From Providencia heimbachae ATCC 35613 (GTDB taxonomy: Bacteria; Pseudomonadota; Gammaproteobacteria; Enterobacterales; Enterobacteriaceae), in NCBI RefSeq assembly GCF_001655055.1, contig NZ_LXEW01000015.1, positions 1-64,000 on the forward strand: 64,000 bases of DNA. The letters run 5' to 3'. The translations under genes were made by a program, and so were the position numbers. Positions 46,367-56,829 of this stretch are shown here, in pieces. The notes under the pieces are model-generated. The model worked only from the letters and a program-made list of their open reading frames with translations, was not told the DNA's origin and did no database searches. Position 1 is the stretch's first letter. Each line of letters starts with the position of its first letter.

Positions 46367-47166
46367 TACTTTAAAGGTAGAAAATTAAGCTCTATCACTA
46401 ATAATGAATGCCAAGACTTGATAGCTAAGATGAAAAACAGGGGGTCACAGAAAGGCTTCCCATCTCAATCATCGAAGTATTCACACTTGGCATTTATTCG
46501 CTCACTACTGAGGATGGCTGCTAATGAGTGGGGTTGGTTAAAAAGCGCTCCATATATTAAGGCCATACCACCAAGGCAAGTTAGGGTTAAGTGTCTGACT
46601 CGAGAGCAAGCTACAGCGTTAATTGATAATGCCGTCGATTACCTAAAGCCAGTTATTACCTTTGCATTGGCTACTGGTCTGCGAAGGGGGAATATACTTG
46701 GCCTTGAATGGAGTCAGGTTGATTTAGTGAGAAAAGTAGCTTGGATTAACCCTGAGCAATCCAAGAACTATCGTGCAATAGGTGTTTCGCTCAATGACAC
46801 TGCTTGTCAGATTATTCGGGATCAGATAGGCAGACATACTAAATATGTTTTGTCAGAGAGCGTAAGCAAAATGGTGTTATTGATTTAGTGCCAATGACGG
46901 TTAACGCAAACAAGGCATTTAATTCTGCCATGAAAAGAGCGGGTATTGAAGGGTTTCATTTTCATGATTTGCGTCACACTTGGGCAAGCTGGTTAATTCA
47001 AGCCGGTGTACCGTTATCGGCATTACAAGAAATGGGCGGCTGGGAAAGCATAGAAATGGTTAAACGATATGCTCATTTATCACCCATTCACTTGCAAGAA
47101 CACGCCAAAAACATCGATGATATTTTAAATGTGAATGGCACGAATATGGCACGCAAGATAATTTGA
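46357..47166 (+). pseudogene. Tyrosine-type phage integrase, N-terminally truncated and frameshifted
   Basis: The catalytic domain is visible in two frames. The first has ATGLRRGNILGLEW (first Arg); the second has [11 protein letters not shown] (His-x-x-Arg) and [15 protein letters not shown] (Trp and the nucleophile Tyr). One extra T in the run at 46848-46851 would join them, giving [20 protein letters not shown]. An in-frame stop blocks the frame above 46357, so the N-terminal DNA-binding domain is lost. It ends 34 bp from tRNA-Lys, the expected attachment site. Confidence 0.85.
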
Positions 47167-47200
47167 TAACTCACAATCACACGTAACACATTGTTTTATT

Positions 47201-47276
47201 TGGTGGGTTGTGTGGGGATCGAACCCACGACCGAGTGATTAAGAGTCACCTACTCTGCCAACTGAGCTAACAACCC
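47201..47276 (-). tRNA. tRNA-Lys (anticodon CUU)
   Basis: A 76-base cloverleaf with encoded CCA. Acceptor arm GGGUUGU/ACAACCC, D-loop AGCUCAGUUGGCAGA, anticodon loop CUCUUAA, T-arm GGGUUCGAUCCCC. The integrase remnant next to its 3' end suggests that a prophage used it as attachment site. I could not find the second copy of the 3' end in the window. Confidence 0.97.
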
Positions 47277-47532
47277 ACTACGAAATATTTAACGCCTATC
47301 AATTGGTACAGTCAATGATATTCTGCTATTTTTATTGGGTAAGTTAATTTTAAGTTACGAATGTTAAACCTACGATAATAATAGCTTGATTTAGCATCAC
47401 TCCGATTACAGTACGTGAAGTTTTTCTTACTCTAATTGAGATTTATGTCACAATATTTCGCGCAAACATAACCACATAAATAAAAAAATACTGTGGCCAA
47501 ACACAACAAATCACTACCGGACATATTACAGT

Positions 47533-48933
47533 ATGGAAGAAAATGCGACTTCAACTCCTAGTCAGCCCACGGCTGACCGAAATCAATTACAACGTAGTCT
47601 AAGTAACCGCCATATTCAGCTCATTGCAATAGGTGGTGCCATCGGCACTGGCCTGTTTATGGGTTCAGGGAAAACCATCTCTCTTGCGGGTCCATCAATC
47701 ATATTCGTCTATATGATCATTGGCTTTGTGCTCTTTTTTGTGATGCGAGCCATGGGGGAATTACTGCTTTCAAATCTTGAATATAAATCATTCAGTGATT
47801 TTTCAGCGGATCTTATCGGTCCATGGGCAGGATTCTTTGTTGGTTGGACCTATTGGTTCTGCTGGGTTATCACCGGTATTGCAGACATCATTGCAATTAC
47901 GTCTTATGTTAGTTTCTGGGTTCCTGATTATCCTGAGTGGATTACCTCTTTTATTTGCGTAATAACACTACTGACATTAAACCTTGTATCCGTAAAATTA
48001 TTTGGCGAAATGGAATTCTGGTTTGCAATGATAAAAATTGTTGCCATCGTTGCTTTAATCGCCGTGGGTGGCACTCTTATCGCAATGAATTTCCAGTCAC
48101 CAACAGGTCATACGGCTTCATTAAGTAATATATGGAATGATGGCGGAATGTTCCCAATGGGGATCAGCGGCTTTTTTGCAGGTTTCCAGATAGCGATATT
48201 TGCCTTCGTTGGGATTGAGCTTGTCGGCACTGCCGCAGCAGAAACCCGCGATCCTGAAAAATCACTCCCTAAAGCCATCAATGCTATCCCTATTCGTATC
48301 ATTGCATTCTATGTTTTATCATTAATTGTGATCATGGCCGTCACGCCTTGGCGTACAATATTGGCAGATAAAAGCCCATTCGTTGAAATGTTTGTCTTGA
48401 TTAGCCTTCCAGCAGCAGCAAGTATTGTGAACTTTGTGGTATTAACCTCTGCGGCCTCTTCCGCGAATAGTGGCGTATTTTCGACTAGCCGTATGCTATT
48501 TGGTCTATCCAAAGAGGGAGATGCCCCTAAACAATTTAGCCAGCTATCGAAAAAAGCGGTGCCGGCTACAGGCTTGATATTCACCTGCATTTGCTTAAGT
48601 TTTGGTATCGTTCTTATCTATTTTATTCCAGATATCATGCATGCATTTACGCTCGTGACAACGGTGTCAGCCATTTTGTTTATGTTTATCTGGAGCATGA
48701 TCTTATGTAGCTATCTCAATTTCCGTAAGAGACGCCCTGAATTACATAAATCTTCACGCTACAAAATGCCTGCGGGTATCGTCATGTCATGGGTTAGCTT
48801 AGTATTTTTCGCATTCATGATTATATTGCTCGCATTTCAACACGATACAAGGCAAGCATTAGTCGCGACACCTGTTTGGTTTATTATCCTCTTTATAGGC
48901 TACCAAATTGTGAAGCGCCGTAAAGCCAACTAA
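47533..48933 (+). CDS. cycA: D-serine/D-alanine/glycine permease CycA
   Basis: A 466-residue amino-acid permease with about 12 membrane helices. The N-terminal block RHIQLIAIGGAIGTGLFMGS is the family signature, and long stretches follow E. coli CycA, including AMGELLLSNLEYKSFSDF and FAFVGIELVGTAAAETRDPE. It imports glycine, D-alanine and D-serine by proton symport. The start at ATG 47533 has no strong Shine-Dalgarno sequence (ATTACAGT). It has its own terminator, shared with putP. Confidence 0.93.
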   Translation: MEENATSTPSQPTADRNQLQRSLSNRHIQLIAIGGAIGTGLFMGSGKTISLAGPSIIFVYMIIGFVLFFVMRAMGELLLSNLEYKSFSDFSADLIGPWAGFFVGWTYWFCWVITGIADIIAITSYVSFWVPDYPEWITSFICVITLLTLNLVSVKLFGEMEFWFAMIKIVAIVALIAVGGTLIAMNFQSPTGHTASLSNIWNDGGMFPMGISGFFAGFQIAIFAFVGIELVGTAAAETRDPEKSLPKAINAIPIRIIAFYVLSLIVIMAVTPWRTILADKSPFVEMFVLISLPAAASIVNFVVLTSAASSANSGVFSTSRMLFGLSKEGDAPKQFSQLSKKAVPATGLIFTCICLSFGIVLIYFIPDIMHAFTLVTTVSAILFMFIWSMILCSYLNFRKRRPELHKSSRYKMPAGIVMSWVSLVFFAFMIILLAFQHDTRQALVATPVWFIILFIGYQIVKRRKAN

Positions 48934-48960
48934 GCCCTTGCAAAAAAATGATATATGACA

Positions 48961-48997
48961 AAAAGGCCTGAACGTGGAAATCATGTTCAGGCCTTTT
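48961..48997. terminator. Bidirectional terminator between cycA and putP
   Basis: AAAAGGCCTGAAC and GTTCAGGCCTTTT form a perfect 13-bp stem over 11 bases. A and T runs at both ends let it work for both convergent genes. Confidence 0.9.
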
Positions 48998-49029
48998 AAT
49001 TAGCGAGCTAATTAATCATAACGAAATAA

Positions 49030-50514
49030 TTATTTCACATTATATTCAGCTTCCGCTTCTTCAAACCGCGCTTGTGCCGCTGCACTTGGTGCTTTGGTCA
49101 GCATACTAACAACATAAATAGCTATTGCGGCGAAAACAAAGCCTGGAATGATCTCATATAAACCAAACCATTTAAACTTCATCCAAACTAGAACCGTCAC
49201 TGCACCAACAAGCATACCCGCTAGCGCACCTGTCCGAGTCATACGCTTCCACATTACAGACATGAGTACCACAGGCCCAAATGCTGCACCAAAACCAGCC
49301 CATGCATTACTTACCAATGCCAATACTTTGCTGTTAGGATCCCGAGCAATATAGATAGCTATCGCTGCAACCAATAGCACCATAAAACGCCCCACCCACA
49401 CTAACTCTTTTTGGCTTGCTGTTTTGCGAATAAAAGGTTTGTATAAATCTTCCGTTAACGCACTTGCACACACTAATAATTGGCAACTTAATGTACTCAT
49501 GACTGCGGCTAGAATTGCTGATAATAAAATACCGGCAATCCATGGATTAAACAGTATTCCTGCAAGTTCCATAAATATGCGTTCATTATTATTATTTACC
49601 GCAGCAGCTTGGCCTGGATTCATTTCAAAATAACCAATTCCGAAAAACCCTACGGCGATCGTCCCTACAAGGCACAATACCATCCAAGTCATACTAATTC
49701 GTCTTGCAGAACGAATGGTATGATGTGAATCAGCCGCCATAAAGCGCGCTAAAATATGGGGTTGTCCAAAATAGCCTAAACCCCAACCCAATAATGAAAG
49801 AATGGCAATAAAGTTCATGCCTTTAAACATATCAAGATATTCAGGATTCTTTGCTTTAATAACCTCAATCGAGGTATCTATTCCACCCATTGATAGAATA
49901 ACTACAACCGGTGTTAATATCAGTGCAAAAATCATCAATGAAGCTTGAACGGTATCTGTCCAGCTAACGGCTAAAAAACCCCCTAAGAATGTATACGCAA
50001 TGGTTGCTAACGCACCAAGCCACATCGCTTTTTCGTAACTGATATTAAATGTACTTTCAAACAATAAGCCTCCAGCGACGACCCCTGAAGCACAATAAAT
50101 AGTGAAGAAGACTAAGATAACCACTGCGGAGATAATCCGAAGAATTTTGCTTTTATCTTCAAAACGACTTGTAAAATAATCAGGTAACGTTAAGGCATTA
50201 TTATTTTTTTCAGTTTGAACGCGTAAACGACCTGCGACAAACAGCCAGTTAAGATAGGCACCTAGGCTCAGACCAATTGCTATCCAGCTTTCTGAGATCC
50301 CAGCAAGGAAAATCGCGCCGGGTAATCCCATCAGCAACCAGCCACTCATATCTGAGGCGCCGGCTGATAAGGCCGTGACTACACTTCCTAAACTTCGTCC
50401 TCCCAAAATATAATCATCAAAGTTTTTCGTTGAACGATAGGCTAGGTAGCCAATAAGTAACATGCCAGAAATGTATACGATGAACGTGATAATCATCGGA
50501 GTGCTTACAGTCAT
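49030..50514 (-). CDS. putP: Sodium/proline symporter PutP
   Basis: A 494-residue member of the SSF family with about 13 membrane helices. DYILGGRSLGSVVTALSAGASDMSGWLLMGLPG near 33-65 holds the Na+ and proline binding residues (Asp55-like and Ser57-like). It supplies proline to PutA. It is divergent from putA across a 518-bp region with PutA-type operators. Start ATG 50514. Confidence 0.97.
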   Translation of the reverse strand: MTVSTPMIITFIVYISGMLLIGYLAYRSTKNFDDYILGGRSLGSVVTALSAGASDMSGWLLMGLPGAIFLAGISESWIAIGLSLGAYLNWLFVAGRLRVQTEKNNNALTLPDYFTSRFEDKSKILRIISAVVILVFFTIYCASGVVAGGLLFESTFNISYEKAMWLGALATIAYTFLGGFLAVSWTDTVQASLMIFALILTPVVVILSMGGIDTSIEVIKAKNPEYLDMFKGMNFIAILSLLGWGLGYFGQPHILARFMAADSHHTIRSARRISMTWMVLCLVGTIAVGFFGIGYFEMNPGQAAAVNNNNERIFMELAGILFNPWIAGILLSAILAAVMSTLSCQLLVCASALTEDLYKPFIRKTASQKELVWVGRFMVLLVAAIAIYIARDPNSKVLALVSNAWAGFGAAFGPVVLMSVMWKRMTRTGALAGMLVGAVTVLVWMKFKWFGLYEIIPGFVFAAIAIYVVSMLTKAPSAAAQARFEEAEAEYNVK

Positions 50515-51032
50515 CCGTTATCTCCATTGAATAGCTTTTTGTTATCTTTAATACTCATCAAACCTTAAGGCGAATAGTATTGACTGTATTGATAACTTTT
50601 TAATTTCACGATGTTGCACTTAATTGTACAAATATAATTTATTATATGAACACCATGTATGTTGTGATTGTTTGTGTTGCACTAAATTAACAACTTAGCT
50701 ATTACATGCTAAACAGAGTTACCTATCTTTAACAAGAAATTAACTATTTTTTATTCTATAAATAGAATCCATATCACAAATGTTAATATTCTAAGTCAAA
50801 TTCTTAATTAATTGATTAACTAAACCCTTATTTTCAAAATTGATTTAATCATTTGATATATATACAGATTAATTATTAATTTTTTAAAATTATATTTGAT
50901 AGTTTGAAAAACAAGATATGTTTCACATTTCTTCTCGATATCGCATTAACAATGTTGCACAAAGTTGCAACATTGAGGTAATGTTGTGTAACTTTTCTAT
51001 TTTTAAACACCTTTTGAACTAGAGGAATTAAG
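50515..51032. promoter_or_regulatory. putP-putA control region with PutA-type operators
   Basis: The divergent region contains GTTGCA at 50613-50618, 50676-50681, 50954-50959 and 50964-50969. GTTGCA is the core bound by PutA in E. coli. The last two lie in an inverted repeat, AATGTTGCA (50951-50959) and TGCAACATT (50966-50974), about 60 bp before putA. The two groups flank the putP and putA promoters respectively. Confidence 0.7.
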
Positions 51033-54000
51033 ATGAGTAGCACAACAACTATGGGTGTGAGACTTGATGAAGCAACTCGTGAACGTATTAAATCGGCTGC
51101 TCAACGCCTTGATCGGACCTCTCATTGGCTTATCAAGCAAGCTATCTATAACTATTTAGAACAATTAGATAATGAACAATTTATTCCTGAATTATCAGGA
51201 AATGCAGAGAATAAAGATAACCAATCAATTGATGATGACTCAAGCATAGAGTCTAATTATCAGCCTTTTTTAGATTTTGCCGAACATATTTTACCACAAT
51301 CAGTAAAACGCTCAGCGATTACTTCCGCCTATCGGATCCCTGAAACCCAAGCAGTTCCTATGTTATTGCAACAAGCGCAACTCCCTACAGAGCAAGCAGA
51401 AGCCGCACATAAATTAGCCTACTCAATTGCCGAAAAACTGCGTAATCAAAAAAATGGTGTTGGCCGCTCAGGACTCGTACAAGGGTTGTTACAAGAATTT
51501 TCACTGTCGTCACAAGAAGGTGTGGCACTTATGTGCCTTGCAGAAGCCTTGTTGCGTATTCCAGATAAAGCCACTCGCGATGCACTTATTCGCGATAAAA
51601 TTAGCAACGGCAACTGGCAGTCACATTTAGGACAAAGTAGTTCTATGTTTGTGAATGCGGCAACATGGGGATTGCTCTTTACTGGTAAATTGGTCTCTAC
51701 CCATAATGAAGCCAAGCTCTCTACCTCACTAAACCGTATCATCAGCAAAAGTAGTGAGCCATTGGTGCGCAAAGGTGTAGATATGGCAATGCGCTTGATG
51801 GGAGAGCAATTTGTTACCGGTGAAACTATCGCTCAAGCACTCGCTAATGCAGGAAAATTAGAAAGCAAAGGCTTCCGCTATTCTTATGATATGTTAGGTG
51901 AAGCCGCTTTAACGGAAAAAGATGCTCAAGATTATATGGTGTCTTACCAACAGGCTATTCATGCCATCGGTAAAGCCTCTAACGGTCGTGGTATTTATGA
52001 AGGCCCTGGTATCTCGATTAAATTATCTGCGCTACATCCTCGCTATAGCCGTGCGCAATATTCACGTGTTATGGATGAGCTTTATCCCCGCTTACTCTCA
52101 TTAGTTTTGCAAGCACATCAATATGATATTGGAATTAATATTGATGCAGAAGAAGCCGATCGACTGGAAATATCGTTAGATTTACTCGAAAAACTGTGTT
52201 TTGAGCCACAACTTGAAGGCTGGAACGGAATTGGTTTTGTTATTCAAGCCTACCTTAAACGTTGTCCATTTGTCATTGATTCAATTATCGACCTTGCGCA
52301 GCGCAGTCATCGTCGCCTTATGGTGCGTCTCGTTAAAGGTGCTTATTGGGATAGTGAAATTAAACGAGCACAAGTTGATGGTCTAGAGGGCTATCCAGTC
52401 TATACCCGTAAGGTATATACCGACGTTTCATATCTTGCTTGTGCGCGTAAATTATTATCTGTTCCTAATTTAATTTACCCTCAATTTGCGACCCATAACG
52501 CCCATACGCTTTCAGCTATCTATCAGCTTGCAGGGCAAAACTATTACCCGGGTCAATATGAGTTTCAATGCTTACATGGCATGGGTGAACCTCTGTATGA
52601 ACAAGTCGTGGGCAAAGTGGCGGATGGAAAACTAAATCGCCCATGCCGAATTTATGCGCCTGTTGGCACACATGAAACCTTACTTGCCTATTTAGTTCGT
52701 CGCCTGTTAGAGAATGGTGCCAATACCTCATTTGTGAACCGTATTGCCGATGCCACAATTCCTTTAGATGAACTGGTGGCTGATCCTGTTAAAGATGTTC
52801 TTGAATTATCAAAAGTAGAAGGTCAAATCGGCTTACCACACCCTAAAATCCCACTACCTCGCGACTTATATGGTCAACATCGAGTTAACTCAATGGGGTT
52901 AGATCTATCGAATGAGCATCGCTTAGCCTCTTTATCTAGCGCTCTACTGACTGCCGCAATGCAAGAAAAAATTGCTGAACCATTATTAGGTGCGGGCTTC
53001 AAATCAGAACAACCAACACCTGAATCGATTACGATTATCAACCCAGCTTGTCATAAAGATATTGTCGGCCATGTTCGTGAAGCGACAGAACAAGAAGCGG
53101 ATCATGCTTTAAATATCGCTAATGACGCCGGTGCTATTTGGTTTGCAACCCCACCGTCAGAGCGTGCAGCCATTTTATTACGTGCTGCAGATATCATGGA
53201 GCAGCAACTTCAACCATTACTTGATGTTTTAGTTCGCGAAGCAGGGAAAACTTACGCCAATGCGATCGCTGAAGTTCGAGAAGCTGTTGATTTCTTAAAT
53301 TATTATGCAACTCAAGTCAGAGATGATTTTGATAATAACACTCATCGCCCGTTAGGACCTGTGGTTTGTATCAGCCCTTGGAACTTCCCTTTAGCTATCT
53401 TTTCGGGACAAATTGCAGCCGCTTTAGCCGCTGGTAACCCTGTACTGGCTAAACCTGCGGAGCAGACTCCTCTTGTCGGTGCAATAGCGGTTTCCATCAT
53501 GCATCAAGCAGGGATCCCTCGAGAAGTTCTACAGTTTTTACCGGGTAAAGGTGAAACTGTGGGCGCAAAACTGGTTGGTGATAGTCGTGTTCGCGGCGTG
53601 ATGTTTACTGGTTCAACCGAAGTCGCTGGGTTACTACAACGTAATATTGCAGGTAGGTTAGATGCTCAAGGTCGCCCAACGCCGCTAATCGCAGAAACAG
53701 GTGGCTTAAATGCGATGATTGTTGATTCATCAGCGCTTACTGAACAAGTTGTCACTGATGTTGTAGCATCAGCATTTGATAGTGCAGGCCAACGCTGCTC
53801 AGCTTTACGTATTCTTTGTATTCAAGAAGATGTCGCTGACCGTACCATTCGTATGCTAAAAGGCGCAATGGAAGAGTGTCGGATGGGTAACCCAGAACAC
53901 CTCTCGACCGATATTGGCCCTGTTATTGATGCCGAAGCAAAAGAGAATATTGAGCAACACATTCAGCAAATGCGCAGCAAAGGCAAACCTGTTTTCCAAG

Positions 54001-55016
54001 CGGTATTTGAAAGTATCGACGATAAAAAAGAGCAAATGGAAGGAACTTACGTTAAGCCAACATTAATTGAGCTTGATGATGTCAGTGAGCTGAAAAAAGA
54101 GATCTTTGGTCCTGTTCTGCATGTTGTTCGCTACAAACGCGAAGCGCTAGGATCATTAGTCGATCAAATCAATGCCGCGGGTTATGGATTAACATTAGGT
54201 GTTCATACGCGTATTGATGAAACCATCAATCAAGTAATCAACAAAGCGAAAGTCGGTAATCTTTACGTAAACCGTAATATGGTCGGTGCTGTCGTTGGTG
54301 TACAACCATTTGGTGGTGAAGGTCTATCCGGTACTGGGCCTAAAGCCGGGGGACCATTATATTTATACCGCCTTCTAAGCGAACGCCCTAATAATGCGGT
54401 TTGTCATACATTAGAACGACAAGATAGTGAATTACCAATGGATGCGAGTGCACGACCTGAATTACTCGAATCTTTCGAAGCCTTCTCTACATGGGCACAG
54501 AAAAATGACTCTCTTATTGAATTATCTGTTATTGAATCATTCTCTCGCTTAACGCAAGCGGGTACATCACGTTTACTCCCCGGTCCAACCGGTGAGCGAA
54601 ACACTTATACCTTGCGCCCTCGTGGCACTATATTATGTCTTAGTGATACTGAAAAAGATTGCTTAATCCAATTAGCAGGCGTGCTCGCAAGTGGCTGCAA
54701 ATCACTCTGGCCAGAAGACGAGCTTCATCAAAAATTATTTAAATCACTGCCCGAAAAAGTGCGAAAAACAATTTCAATGACAACAGATTGGCAGGGTTCC
54801 CAAGAAAGAATTGAAGGCGTTATTTACCATGGAGACAGTGACCAACTTAAGCATGTTTGTGAAGCTATCGCAACGCGCAAAGGGCCAATTATCTCAGTAC
54901 AAGGCTTTGAGCGAGGGGAAACAAATCTACTGATCGAACGCTTTGTTCATGAACGTTCTCTCAGCGTTAATACTGCCGCAGCTGGTGGTAATGCAAGCTT
55001 AATGACCATTGGTTAG
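51033..55016 (+). CDS. putA: PutA: trifunctional proline dehydrogenase, P5C dehydrogenase and repressor
   Basis: A 1327-residue protein (E. coli 1320). Residues 1-47 are a ribbon-helix-helix DNA-binding domain (TTTMGVRLDEATRERIKSAA). A proline dehydrogenase barrel follows (about 240-570, with ISIKLSALHPRYSRAQ and VRLVKGAYWDSEIKRAQ), then a P5C dehydrogenase domain (about 650-1130) with the catalytic Cys near 920 in SAGQRCSALR and the Glu in LIAETGGLN, then a C-terminal lid domain. It oxidises proline to glutamate at the membrane and represses put genes when proline is low. Start ATG 51033 with AGAGGAA upstream. Confidence 0.97.
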   Translation: MSSTTTMGVRLDEATRERIKSAAQRLDRTSHWLIKQAIYNYLEQLDNEQFIPELSGNAENKDNQSIDDDSSIESNYQPFLDFAEHILPQSVKRSAITSAYRIPETQAVPMLLQQAQLPTEQAEAAHKLAYSIAEKLRNQKNGVGRSGLVQGLLQEFSLSSQEGVALMCLAEALLRIPDKATRDALIRDKISNGNWQSHLGQSSSMFVNAATWGLLFTGKLVSTHNEAKLSTSLNRIISKSSEPLVRKGVDMAMRLMGEQFVTGETIAQALANAGKLESKGFRYSYDMLGEAALTEKDAQDYMVSYQQAIHAIGKASNGRGIYEGPGISIKLSALHPRYSRAQYSRVMDELYPRLLSLVLQAHQYDIGINIDAEEADRLEISLDLLEKLCFEPQLEGWNGIGFVIQAYLKRCPFVIDSIIDLAQRSHRRLMVRLVKGAYWDSEIKRAQVDGLEGYPVYTRKVYTDVSYLACARKLLSVPNLIYPQFATHNAHTLSAIYQLAGQNYYPGQYEFQCLHGMGEPLYEQVVGKVADGKLNRPCRIYAPVGTHETLLAYLVRRLLENGANTSFVNRIADATIPLDELVADPVKDVLELSKVEGQIGLPHPKIPLPRDLYGQHRVNSMGLDLSNEHRLASLSSALLTAAMQEKIAEPLLGAGFKSEQPTPESITIINPACHKDIVGHVREATEQEADHALNIANDAGAIWFATPPSERAAILLRAADIMEQQLQPLLDVLVREAGKTYANAIAEVREAVDFLNYYATQVRDDFDNNTHRPLGPVVCISPWNFPLAIFSGQIAAALAAGNPVLAKPAEQTPLVGAIAVSIMHQAGIPREVLQFLPGKGETVGAKLVGDSRVRGVMFTGSTEVAGLLQRNIAGRLDAQGRPTPLIAETGGLNAMIVDSSALTEQVVTDVVASAFDSAGQRCSALRILCIQEDVADRTIRMLKGAMEECRMGNPEHLSTDIGPVIDAEAKENIEQHIQQMRSKGKPVFQAVFESIDDKKEQMEGTYVKPTLIELDDVSELKKEIFGPVLHVVRYKREALGSLVDQINAAGYGLTLGVHTRIDETINQVINKAKVGNLYVNRNMVGAVVGVQPFGGEGLSGTGPKAGGPLYLYRLLSERPNNAVCHTLERQDSELPMDASARPELLESFEAFSTWAQKNDSLIELSVIESFSRLTQAGTSRLLPGPTGERNTYTLRPRGTILCLSDTEKDCLIQLAGVLASGCKSLWPEDELHQKLFKSLPEKVRKTISMTTDWQGSQERIEGVIYHGDSDQLKHVCEAIATRKGPIISVQGFERGETNLLIERFVHERSLSVNTAAAGGNASLMTIG

Positions 55017-55064
55017 TTAGGTCATTAACTTGTAAATACCTAAATAACTTTCAGATAAAAGACA

Positions 55065-55100
55065 AAGGCCTGAATTCGAAATTAAATGAATTCAGGCCTT
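55065..55100 (+). terminator. Terminator of putA
   Basis: AAGGCCTGAATTC pairs perfectly with GAATTCAGGCCTT over ten bases, 49 bp after the putA stop, followed by ATTATT. Confidence 0.8.
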
Positions 55101-55199
55101 ATTATTAAGTTAGTTACCTATACCCACTGATTTCGAGCTGTTAGATAGTGAAAGTAATTCATTGAAATATTAGATAAAAAAGGTAAAACCTAAAACGAC

Positions 55200-55226
55200 A
55201 AAAGGTGTCCATCGGACACCTTTTTA
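55200..55226. terminator. Terminator between putA and fliZ, both directions possible
   Basis: AAAGGTGTCC and GGACACCTTT form a 10-bp stem over ATC, with five T on the plus-strand side and an A-rich flank on the other. It most likely ends fliZ, which converges from the other side. Confidence 0.75.
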
Positions 55227-55280
55227 TTATAAGCGACTTAAGTGATTTAAAAACTCACTATTAATCTGACATGTTTGTGC

Positions 55281-55793
55281 TTAGCTCTTTTCTGATTCCC
55301 AGAACAAATACTGCTCATACTTACGTAAAGCAATATTATAATTACTGAAAGCAGAATCTGTCATTTTATCACTTAATTGCTCTTGAACTTTACTTGCAGT
55401 AAATTCTTTCATTGAGAAATTAGATGATGACAGTAATTCGTCTAAACGACGTAGACGAACAACATATTCACGAACGGTACTGTGGCTCATTTCAGTCTGT
55501 AAGAACAAATACTGCTTAAATGACATGATATCAAAATAATCAGTATTGCTATTGCAATAAATTTCACTACAAAAACGACAAAGTGCAGTAAATTTACCTT
55601 GTAATTCGCTCCATGAACCTTCATCAACCAATTCAGTCATATCAGCGATAGCTTCTTTATTTAAGATGTCATCGTTGAATACTAAAGAGATACGATCAAG
55701 TGTTTTATGGCAATGCGCGCAATTAGTTTGGCTATGTTTAAAATCTTTGATGTAACGACTCAGAGGCCGTTTCTTTACAATAGAAGCAGACAT
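55281..55793 (-). CDS. fliZ: FliZ, regulator linking motility and stress gene expression
   Basis: A 170-residue protein that follows E. coli FliZ (183 residues): KRPLSRYIKDFKHSQTNCAH near the start, FCSEIYCNSNTDYFDIMSFK in the middle, and SHSTVREYVVRLRRLDELL, the region resembling a sigma-S-type DNA-recognition helix. FliZ lowers RpoS-dependent expression and stimulates FlhDC activity in E. coli and Salmonella. Unusually, it is not next to fliA: over 1 kb of non-coding DNA lies upstream and put genes downstream. The ribosome binding site (CAGGG) is weak. Confidence 0.92.
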   Translation of the reverse strand: MSASIVKKRPLSRYIKDFKHSQTNCAHCHKTLDRISLVFNDDILNKEAIADMTELVDEGSWSELQGKFTALCRFCSEIYCNSNTDYFDIMSFKQYLFLQTEMSHSTVREYVVRLRRLDELLSSSNFSMKEFTASKVQEQLSDKMTDSAFSNYNIALRKYEQYLFWESEKS

Positions 55794-56829
55794 AATGGTA
55801 AAGCCCTGTGTGTAAGTCTAAATATAAAATTGTAACAAGATAAATCCGGTTACATACATGTCATGCCCATAGCATTAATTATTGTCTGCTATGTTGCATC
55901 TTGATACGGGTAGACCCATATCTCGTTTTCTTACTTTCCCTTTAGGCGAATATTCATCCTGAGAATGTAATGTAAGAAAATTTATATCCCTTTATTGGAT
56001 ACATTCTATCGTGTCTATCGCTCTTTGGCGAATTTCTACAATCAGTAAATTTTGCTCTGGATCAAGTCAAGCGTCAACTTTAGGAAGCGAATACAAGTTA
56101 ACCTAATGCGCATATTTTTAACACAAAATACAATAAATGCTAAACACTGAGTCAATCCAAGGCCAAAGACTTTACCTGATAATTCAGCATTCGTACAAAG
56201 GAAATTTAATTTAAAAATCAATCTTATACTCATAAAAAGGTTTAAATGGTAAATCTGTGAACCAGCTCACCTTTCGCTTCTATGATAGCATCTTAAATGC
56301 GCAGCGATTAATACTGCTAATATTTGATAGAGTAATATCATCTTCATGATGTAAAAATTTTTTTACAGTTTAGCCTGATTTAAAATGTCTTAAGCACATA
56401 TACAAAAAAGTAATAATAGGCATTAAAAGTGTTATAAGTATTTTATATAAAATTCATTTTTTGAGATTTAAGTAACCTTACTTATTCATTTTTTATGAAT
56501 ATTTAGAGCCCCCCCGCCCTGTCCTTTCTTTTTCACACTAAAAATGATGTTTCTCTGATATCAAAACAAGATATATTCACCAAATTAAAAAGTAACAATA
56601 ACCTCACCCACGATTAAATCGTTTTTTATTATGCATTAATTTGCCAAAAATCTTTAGACCCAAGCTAATCAACTGTTTATCGATATAATTTTAGCATTAA
56701 TATCTTAATTATTTATTAAATTAATACTATCAAAACCAGTCAAATTTTAGGATTTGTTACATTTGATCTGTCATTTTTCTCTTATATACTTTAGTTGCTA
56801 TATATAAATAAATAATTTAAAGGTTGATT
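55794..56829. other. 1-kb non-coding region upstream of fliZ
   Basis: AT-rich DNA with no supported gene; the only frame above 60 codons (minus strand 56042-56233) has no ribosome binding site and looks random. It must hold the promoters of fliZ and of the divergent small lipoprotein gene. A run of seven C lies near 56509-56515. Confidence 0.5.

Noticed and set aside
56042-56233. 63-codon minus-strand frame upstream of fliZ
   Set aside because: No ribosome binding site and no coherent protein features; in such AT-rich DNA this length can occur by chance.
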